DNA of 9,955 nucleotides from contig JAUTXA010000180.1 of the NCBI GenBank assembly GCA_030838265.1, forward strand, positions 1 through 9,955, written 5' to 3'. Shown here one piece after another: positions 1 through 5,084 of the stretch. This stretch comes from Actinomycetota bacterium. Its GTDB lineage: Bacteria; Actinomycetota; Acidimicrobiia; Acidimicrobiales; BP-101. The number at the start of each line of letters is the position of its first letter. Within the stretch, counting starts at the first letter, position 1. The position numbers were made by a program, and so were the translations under genes. The notes below the pieces were generated by a model that ran no database searches, was not told the origin of the DNA, and worked only from the letters and a program-made list of their open reading frames with translations.

Positions 1-54
1 GGCGCGGGTGTCAAAACAGAACCTGACGAGCCACCCCCGACCCGTCCCCCATCG

Positions 55-60
55 AGGAGG
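55..60 (+). promoter_or_regulatory. Ribosome binding site that sets a TTG start
   Basis: AGGAGG, a perfect anti-16S match, ends six bases before TTG at 67. No ATG or GTG lies at a suitable distance, so this site supports the unusual TTG start. Bases 1-54 upstream hold no gene, and I see no convincing -35/-10 pair there. Confidence 0.75.
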
Positions 61-66
61 TCGCCT

Positions 67-378
67 TTGAACGAGAACGAGAACGAGCTCGAAACCCACG
101 AGCCGAACCCACTCCGTCGCCTGGTCGCCCTCTGTGGCATCGCCTTTCTCATCGGGATCGGCGTCTACGGACTCGACCTGGCTACGGCTTCGGCTCAGAC
201 AACGACCACGACGCCGCCCACCACCGCCACGGTCCCCAGCACGGGGGGCACCGGCGGGTCGGGCGGAGCCACAACCGATCCTGGCTGCCACCACGGCGAC
301 TCGGGATCAACATCGGGCAGCTCGCCGTCCACGGCCCCCGCCACGGGAAGCCAGACGTCGTTCTCCCCCACCGTGTGA
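67..378 (+). CDS. Small exported or membrane-anchored Thr/Pro/Ser/Gly-rich protein, unknown function
   Basis: I do not recognise a family in this 103-residue protein. The N-terminus is very acidic and polar, with an Asn-Glu repeat at residues 2-7 and then ET-HEPNP. Arg17-Arg18 follow, then a hydrophobic stretch at about 19-40. Ala-Ser-Ala at 41-43 before Gln44 would suit signal peptidase I; otherwise the segment could stay as a membrane anchor. The rest is low-complexity linker-like sequence: a Thr run at 45-49, TTPPTTATVP, Gly/Ser-rich blocks, and a lone Cys74-His-His. Such tails are typical of cell-envelope spacers in actinobacteria. The start is TTG with a perfect AGGAGG six bases upstream. 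The gene stands alone and converges on the ferredoxin/P450 unit. Residue choice, strong RBS and third-position GC support a real gene; the function is not predictable. Confidence 0.72.
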   Translation: MNENENELETHEPNPLRRLVALCGIAFLIGIGVYGLDLATASAQTTTTTPPTTATVPSTGGTGGSGGATTDPGCHHGDSGSTSGSSPSTAPATGSQTSFSPTV

Positions 379-393
379 GCCAGCGGCTCACGC

Positions 394-437
394 GCCGAGG
401 CCCGCACCGGATCGCCGACCGGTGCGGGCTTCTCGGC
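394..437. terminator. Strong hairpin between convergent genes, likely bidirectional terminator
   Basis: An 11-bp perfect stem (400-410 with 419-429, GCCCGCACCGG/CCGGTGCGGGC) closes an 8-base loop. It is extended by a second 6-bp stem (394-399 with 432-437) after a two-base TT bulge. It lies 16 bases after the stop of the + strand small gene and 13 bases after the stop of the - strand ferredoxin gene. There is no long T tract on either side, which is common in high-GC actinobacteria. A second, smaller hairpin (375-381 with 385-391, GTGAGCC/GGCTCAC, 3-base loop) overlaps the TGA of the small gene. Confidence 0.65.
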
Positions 438-449
438 TCTTGCTGTCGG

Positions 450-644
450 CTATCGCTCGATCTCGATGGCGAACTCGGGGCAGTTGTCGGCGGCCAGGAC
501 GGCGGCGTCGACCAGGTCGGCCGGCACGTCGCCGTCGACGAGCAGGACGGAGTTGCCCTCCGCGTCGGACTCGAACAGCTCGGGGGCCAGCGAGTAGCAG
601 CGCCCGTGGCCCTGGCACTTCGACAGGTCGAGGACGATCTTCAT
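450..644 (-). CDS. [3Fe-4S] ferredoxin, probable electron donor to the adjacent P450
   Basis: This 64-residue protein is full length for the small P450-associated ferredoxins of actinobacteria. The cluster ligands are visible as C10-QG-H13-GR-C16 and C55-P56. The position that would hold the extra Cys of a [4Fe-4S] protein is His13, so a [3Fe-4S] cluster is expected. The conserved Ala-Pro-Glu-Leu-Phe stretch at 20-24 is also present. Such proteins carry single electrons from a ferredoxin reductase to a cytochrome P450 in the cytoplasm. The ATG lies one base after the P450 stop, with GGAGG eight bases before it inside the end of the P450 gene, so the two genes are almost certainly co-transcribed and coupled. 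No reductase gene is in the window. The family call is firm; the partnership is inferred from position. Confidence 0.93.
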   Translation of the reverse strand: MKIVLDLSKCQGHGRCYSLAPELFESDAEGNSVLLVDGDVPADLVDAAVLAADNCPEFAIEIER

Positions 645-645
645 G

Positions 646-1902
646 TCAGTGACCTCCGTCGCTCGTGGCGTTGGTCTTCAGGATCCGCACCGGCAGGGTG
701 CGGGGCCCGCGCACCTGGCCGGCCGACCAGGTGACGGCCGCGGGGTCGGTGTCGGCCAGCTCGAAGTCGGGGACGCGCTTCATCCACTCGTCGACGGCGA
801 CGTTGAGCTCCATGCGAGCCAGGTTCGAGCCGATGCAGCGGTGGATGCCGACACCGAAGGCCAGGTGGCGGTTCTTGGCCCGGTCGATGACGAACGCATC
901 GGCGTGCTCGAAGGCCGCCGGGTCGCGGTTGGCAGCCGGGAAAGGCAGCAGCACCCAGTCCCGCCGCCCCAGTGTCGTGCCGCCGACCTCGACCTCGTCG
1001 GCCACGATGCGGGCCATGGTCACCGGAGCGTAGAAGCGCAGGAACTCCTCGACGGCGAAGGGAAGCACGTCGGGGTCGTCGACCAGGCGCCGGCGGTCGG
1101 CCGGGGTCTGGGCCAGGTGCCAGAGGCTGGCCCCGATGGCGGACCAGGTCGTGTCGATGCCGGCGATGAGGATCAGGGCGATGGTGCCGAAGATGTGGTC
1201 GACGGTGAGGGGCTCACCCTCGAGGCGAGCCTCGAGCAGGTAGCCGATCAGGTCGTCCTTGGGATGGGCTTGGTGGTCCTCGATGGCGGCCGTGAGGTAG
1301 GTGTCGAGCCTGTCCTCGTCGGGGATGCCCTCGATGCCGACCCCCTCGCCCGGCGTCTCGAGGATGCGGTGGATGATGCCCCGGAAGATGTCGCCGTCCT
1401 CGCGGGGCACACCGAGCATGTCGGCGATCACCCGGACGGGGATGTGCTGGGCGTACTCGGTGGCGGCGTCGACCACGTCGCCCCCGTCGCCCACCTTGGC
1501 CAGCATCTCGTCGAGCAGCTGGCGGGCGCTCTCGCGGGCCGACGGCTCCCACCGGGCGATCTCCCTGGGCGAGAAGGCGGGCAGCAGCAGGCGGCGGGCG
1601 ATGGCGTGGAACGGCGGATCGGACGTGATGGGCGGGGCATAGCCCATCGGCGCCAGGTTCTCGGGCTTCCAGTCGGTGACGATGACGCCCTCGGAGCTGA
1701 AGTGCTCAGTGTCGTGGGCGATCTGGGCCACGTCGGCGTGACGGGTCGGCAGCCAGACGCCCCCGAAGCGGTCGGAGTGGGCGACGGGGCAGGTGGCGCG
1801 CAGCTCGTCCCAGATCTCAGGGGCTCGGGCCGCGTAGTCGGGGTGGGTGTGGTCGAAGTCGGTCTCCCAGGCCTCGACCGGCTGCTTCACGATGTCGCTC
1901 AC
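646..1902 (-). CDS. Cytochrome P450 mono-oxygenase
   Basis: This soluble bacterial P450 has about 418 residues, the usual class I length. Numbering from the GTG at 1902, the I-helix oxygen-activation motif AGIDTT is at 247-252 and the K-helix ExxR is E286-R289. The haem loop FGVGIHRCIG is at 349-358 with Cys356 as the iron ligand, followed by SNLARMEL. The N-terminal part (ITSDPPFH, then RRLLLPAFSP) is also typical of bacterial P450s. The enzyme should insert one oxygen atom into an organic substrate using electrons from the ferredoxin encoded one base downstream. The substrate cannot be read from the sequence, and I do not assign a CYP family. The GTG at 1902 is preferred because VSDIVKQPVEAWETDFDH matches the usual opening of such enzymes. 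A TTG at 1932 would add ten Cys/Arg-rich residues and cross a hairpin. Neither start has a strong RBS. The gene follows the secreted-protein gene by 56 bases. Confidence 0.95.
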   Translation of the reverse strand: MSDIVKQPVEAWETDFDHTHPDYAARAPEIWDELRATCPVAHSDRFGGVWLPTRHADVAQIAHDTEHFSSEGVIVTDWKPENLAPMGYAPPITSDPPFHAIARRLLLPAFSPREIARWEPSARESARQLLDEMLAKVGDGGDVVDAATEYAQHIPVRVIADMLGVPREDGDIFRGIIHRILETPGEGVGIEGIPDEDRLDTYLTAAIEDHQAHPKDDLIGYLLEARLEGEPLTVDHIFGTIALILIAGIDTTWSAIGASLWHLAQTPADRRRLVDDPDVLPFAVEEFLRFYAPVTMARIVADEVEVGGTTLGRRDWVLLPFPAANRDPAAFEHADAFVIDRAKNRHLAFGVGIHRCIGSNLARMELNVAVDEWMKRVPDFELADTDPAAVTWSAGQVRGPRTLPVRILKTNATSDGGH

Positions 1903-1911
1903 CCGCCCATT

Positions 1912-1927
1912 CTGCCGGGCGCGGCAG
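1912..1927 (-). other. Small hairpin just before the P450 start
   Basis: CTGCCG and CGGCAG form a 6-bp stem with a 4-base loop. It sits between the stop of the secreted-protein gene (1959) and the GTG of the P450 gene (1902). It could be a weak terminator or a leader structure, and no T run follows. Its presence argues mildly that this stretch is non-coding and that the P450 does not start at TTG 1932. Confidence 0.35.
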
Positions 1928-1958
1928 CACAACTCTTGCTAGATGGTCCTGCGGAGGG

Positions 1959-2459
1959 TCAGCTGGCGATGAGGCAGGGGCCGTCGGCTGGCGACCAGGT
2001 GATGCCGGCGGCGTTGATGGTGACGACGGCGACGCCGGCGCAGACGAGGGTGGCCGGGCCGCGGTCGACCTGGATGCGCCAGTTGCCGAGGGCCGTCTTC
2101 TCGATGCCCGCGCCGCGGTTCTGGTAGCTGAAGGTCTTGCCCAGGGCGAGGATGACGGGGGTGGTGGCGTCGAACAGAGTGCCCGTGCCCACGCAGGTCA
2201 GGGCGCTGGACGCCAGCGTGCAGGTGCCGGTCTGGGGGGCGGCGGCGACGTTGTTGCGGTCACCGGTGAGGGTGACCTGCGCCGTCCCGGTGGTCACGCC
2301 GTCGGTCCGGTTGAAGCTGCCCGACCACGTCCCCACCATCTCGGTGGTGGGCGCGGCCTTGGCTCCGGGCAGCAGGGTGAACCCGGCGACCACGGCCAGG
2401 GTGACGACCGCCGTCACGACCTTGGCCCCCAATCCCACCGAACCTCCGACCCTCGACAT
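1959..2459 (-). CDS. Secreted four-cysteine protein of unknown function
   Basis: I do not recognise the family. The 166-residue product begins with a clear Sec signal peptide: Arg3, Lys13, a hydrophobic core at about 14-31 (VVTAVVTLAVVAGFTLL), and Ala33-Lys-Ala35 before Ala36 as the cleavage site. The mature part of about 131 residues is rich in Thr, Val, Gly and Ala with alternating patterns typical of beta-strands. It opens with GTWSGSF at 43-49. Four cysteines (80, 89, 140, 162) could form two disulfides, which fits a protein folded outside the cell. The opening GTW motif and beta-rich character are reminiscent of small beta-barrels, but this is only a resemblance. The ATG at 2459 has GGGGAG about seven bases upstream. 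It lies on the same strand as the GGDEF-EAL gene before it (102-base gap) and the P450 after it (56-base gap), so shared transcription is possible but not evident. Confidence 0.8.
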   Translation of the reverse strand: MSRVGGSVGLGAKVVTAVVTLAVVAGFTLLPGAKAAPTTEMVGTWSGSFNRTDGVTTGTAQVTLTGDRNNVAAAPQTGTCTLASSALTCVGTGTLFDATTPVILALGKTFSYQNRGAGIEKTALGNWRIQVDRGPATLVCAGVAVVTINAAGITWSPADGPCLIAS

Positions 2460-2531
2460 GCGCGGCTCCCCAACTCGTCAGATCTCCACGTACTTGCTTC
2501 GACGTCCGTCTGTCCCTTTCCTGCCGGGATG

Positions 2532-2545
2532 CCCGGAAAGCCGGG
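2532..2545 (-). terminator. Possible weak terminator after the GGDEF-EAL gene
   Basis: CCCGG and CCGGG pair around a 4-base loop (2532-2536 with 2541-2545), 17 bases past the TAG of the GGDEF-EAL gene. Nearby GCCGGGAT and further CCGGG copies allow alternative pairings. The stem is short and has no T tract, so the call is tentative. The rest of the 2460-2561 gap should also hold the leader of the secreted-protein gene; I see no clear promoter boxes in it. Confidence 0.3.
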
Positions 2546-2561
2546 AGTAGGGGCGGCCGGG

Positions 2562-5084
2562 CTAGAGGGCGGTCAGGCGGGGAGCAGCGTCATCGAGGAC
2601 GATGGGCGGGGCAGTGGCCAGCCAGGCCTCCATCTCGGCGGCGGGCAGGGCCGGGCTGAAGGCGAAGCCCTGGGCCAGGCCGCACCCCATCCCCCGGAGC
2701 ATGTCGGCGGTGGACTCGTCCTCGACTCCTTCGGCCACAACCGGCAGACCCAGGTTGGCGGCGAGGGCGCAGACGGTGCGCACGATGGCGGCATCGTCGG
2801 CGCCAGAGGTCATCGAGAGCACGAAGGACTTGTCGATCTTCAGCTCGCCGATGGGAAGGCGCTTCAGTTGGGCCAGCGTCGAGTGGCCGGTGCCGAAGTC
2901 ATCGAGGGCGAAGGTGACGCCGAGGCCGCGGAGACGTTCGAGGACGGGAAGGCTGCGGCGCAGGTCGGACATGATCGAGCTCTCGGTCAGCTCGAGGCAG
3001 AGGTCGACTCCCGCCACGCCGGAGCGGGTCAGCAGCTCGGCCACATCCTCAACCAACGTCGGTTGCAAGAGGCTTCGAGCCGACAGGTTCACCGAGACGC
3101 GTATGTCGTGGCCGGCCGCCTGCCAGGCCGCGGCCTGGTCGAGCGCTTCGCCCATCACCAGCTGGGTGAGGGGTCGGATGAGGCCGGTGTGCTCGGCGAT
3201 CGAGATGAAGTCGTCGGGCATCACCAGCCCGCGCGTCGGATGGCGCCAGCGGACGAGGGCCTCCGCACCGACCGTCCGCAGTGACTCGAGCTCGACCTGG
3301 GGTTGGTAGTGCACCTCGAGCTCACCGACCTGGATGGCGTGGCGCAGCTCACCGACGAGCGACAGTCGCTCGGGGCTGTACTCGTCACGCTCAGGGCGGT
3401 AGAAGGCGATGTCGGTCTGGTCGGCCTTGGCCGCGTACATGGCCACATCAGCCCGCCGCAGCAAGGTGTCGGCGTCGGTGCCGTCGGCGGGCGAGGTGGC
3501 GATGCCGACGCTGGCCCCGACATCGACCGCCACGTCGGCCACCGGGAACGCCTGCTCGAGCACGGCGATGATGCCGCGGGCGACCTGCTCGGCTGCCGAC
3601 TCGCTACCGATGTCGGTGAGGAGGATCCCGAACTCGTCGCCGCCAAGGCGGGCCACCATGTCGCCGTGGCGCAGGGCGGAGCGGACCCGCGCCCCGACCT
3701 GCTGGAGCAACGTGTCACCGTTGTGGTGGCCAAGCGTGTCGTTGACCTCCTTGAAGCGATCGAGATCAAGGAGGAGTACAGCGAGGGGCGTTCCCGCCTC
3801 CAGGTTGGCCGTCAGCTGGTCGGCAAAGAACGCTCTGTTCGGAAGGCCAGTCAGTGAATCGTGGTGCGAGCGGAAGTCGGCCTCGGCCGCCTGCTCCCGA
3901 AGGCGGCCGACCAGATCGGCGTTCTCGATCGCCACGGCGGCGTGGTTGGCGATGGTCGAGAAGACGTGCAGATCCTCGGCGCGGAAGGGCCGGACGTCGC
4001 CGCGGCGGTCGGCCACCACCAGGGTGCCGATCGGGCCCGACGTCCCAATGAGCGGAGCAGCTATCCCGGCTCGGACCTGGCCGCCGGGAAGGGGGCAGTC
4101 GGCCAGGGTGGCCACCCCGTCGGCGTGCACCTGCAGGTGAAGGTTGTGTCCTGGAGCACGGCGCGGCGTGTAGGTCGTGACCACCGAGTCATCGTCGTCG
4201 GCGGGGTCGACACCAGCCTCGCCGTTCGTCGACACCTGTACGAGGCCGGCGGGCGTCACCACGTAGGCCCAGGCCTGCTCGGCGTGCATGAGCTCGCGGG
4301 CCTGGTGCAGCAACGTGGTGATGACGCGGTCATGCAGCACGGCGTCACCCAGCTCGGTGCTGAAGCGATAGAGGTGCTCGAGGCGGTGGTGCTCGTCGCG
4401 AAAGCGGCGCTGCACCTGATATGAGATCACGACCATCAGCAGGACGACGGCCAGCAGGCCGACGGCGGAGGGCTGGTGGCGCAACAGGGTGACGGCCACC
4501 AGACCGACACACGTGTCGACGGCGGTGGCCACCGTGCCAACCAGCGACGACCACGAGATGTCGGGCTCCCAGCGCCGCTGGTAGAGCGAGATGGCAGCCA
4601 CGATCGTGATGGTCAAGATGAGGTCGCCGGTGAGGGCGGCGGCCAGAGCTGGGCCCCAAGCGGCGGGCTCGACCGCGCCAGACGGATGCAAGAGATGGAA
4701 CACCCAGAGGGCCGAGATGGTCTCGAGCCAGAACGAGCTGAGGTTGACGCTCAGCTTGAGCGGACCCTGCCGCCGCTTCATGACGAGAGCCGCCGCCGAC
4801 CCCGTCAGCCGCGCCGCGATCAGGCCTGCGGGCCCCACGGTGAAGAGGCCGACCACCAGGGGGATGTTGCTCACCGAGATCGACAGCGTCTCCCGGCGAT
4901 GCTCGACGTGGACGGGGAAGGCCTCGGCCAAGGCGAAGGCTGTGGCCAACGCCAGCCACGGAACGTGCAGCCGCGGTGCGGGCCAGCCACCCTCGAGGCA
5001 GCCGATGGTCAGGGCGGCAGCGGCGGCGATGATGCCGATGGTCAAGGCGACGACCGACGGGGCCGGATTCGCCCGGGGTTTCAC
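2562..5084 (-). CDS. Membrane-bound GAF-GGDEF-EAL c-di-GMP synthase/phosphodiesterase
   Basis: This 840-residue protein makes and/or breaks the second messenger c-di-GMP. Domains in order: about seven membrane helices between residues 9 and 223, with the conserved-looking block EHRRETLSISVSNIPLVVGLF at 61-81; a GAF-like sensor at about 236-388; GGDEF at about 400-565; and EAL at about 575-825. The GGDEF half has DSLTGLPNR at 409-417, LDLDRFKEVND at 439-449 and an intact GGDEF at 481-485. It also has an inhibitory-site RxxD (R472, D475) exactly five residues before GGDEF. The EAL half keeps E608-A-L, N666, E698, D728-D729, K749, E785 and Q805, so both activities look possible. The start is GTG at 5084, which overlaps the protease TGA as GTGA. 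The frame stays open 99 codons further upstream only because it crosses the protease repeat. The membrane part presumably senses something, but the ligand is unknown. Confidence 0.93.
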   Translation of the reverse strand: MKPRANPAPSVVALTIGIIAAAAALTIGCLEGGWPAPRLHVPWLALATAFALAEAFPVHVEHRRETLSISVSNIPLVVGLFTVGPAGLIAARLTGSAAALVMKRRQGPLKLSVNLSSFWLETISALWVFHLLHPSGAVEPAAWGPALAAALTGDLILTITIVAAISLYQRRWEPDISWSSLVGTVATAVDTCVGLVAVTLLRHQPSAVGLLAVVLLMVVISYQVQRRFRDEHHRLEHLYRFSTELGDAVLHDRVITTLLHQARELMHAEQAWAYVVTPAGLVQVSTNGEAGVDPADDDDSVVTTYTPRRAPGHNLHLQVHADGVATLADCPLPGGQVRAGIAAPLIGTSGPIGTLVVADRRGDVRPFRAEDLHVFSTIANHAAVAIENADLVGRLREQAAEADFRSHHDSLTGLPNRAFFADQLTANLEAGTPLAVLLLDLDRFKEVNDTLGHHNGDTLLQQVGARVRSALRHGDMVARLGGDEFGILLTDIGSESAAEQVARGIIAVLEQAFPVADVAVDVGASVGIATSPADGTDADTLLRRADVAMYAAKADQTDIAFYRPERDEYSPERLSLVGELRHAIQVGELEVHYQPQVELESLRTVGAEALVRWRHPTRGLVMPDDFISIAEHTGLIRPLTQLVMGEALDQAAAWQAAGHDIRVSVNLSARSLLQPTLVEDVAELLTRSGVAGVDLCLELTESSIMSDLRRSLPVLERLRGLGVTFALDDFGTGHSTLAQLKRLPIGELKIDKSFVLSMTSGADDAAIVRTVCALAANLGLPVVAEGVEDESTADMLRGMGCGLAQGFAFSPALPAAEMEAWLATAPPIVLDDAAPRLTAL

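Noticed and set aside
1903..1932. TTG start at 1932 for the P450
   Set aside because: It adds ten residues (MCCRARQNGR) unlike P450 openings, crosses a hairpin and has no better RBS than GTG 1902. It cannot be fully excluded.
643..2127. 494-codon open frame on the + strand
   Set aside because: It is antisense to the P450 and secreted-protein genes. Its product is Gly/Asp/Val-rich with no motif, while the opposite strand has clear P450 signatures. This is a typical GC-rich shadow.
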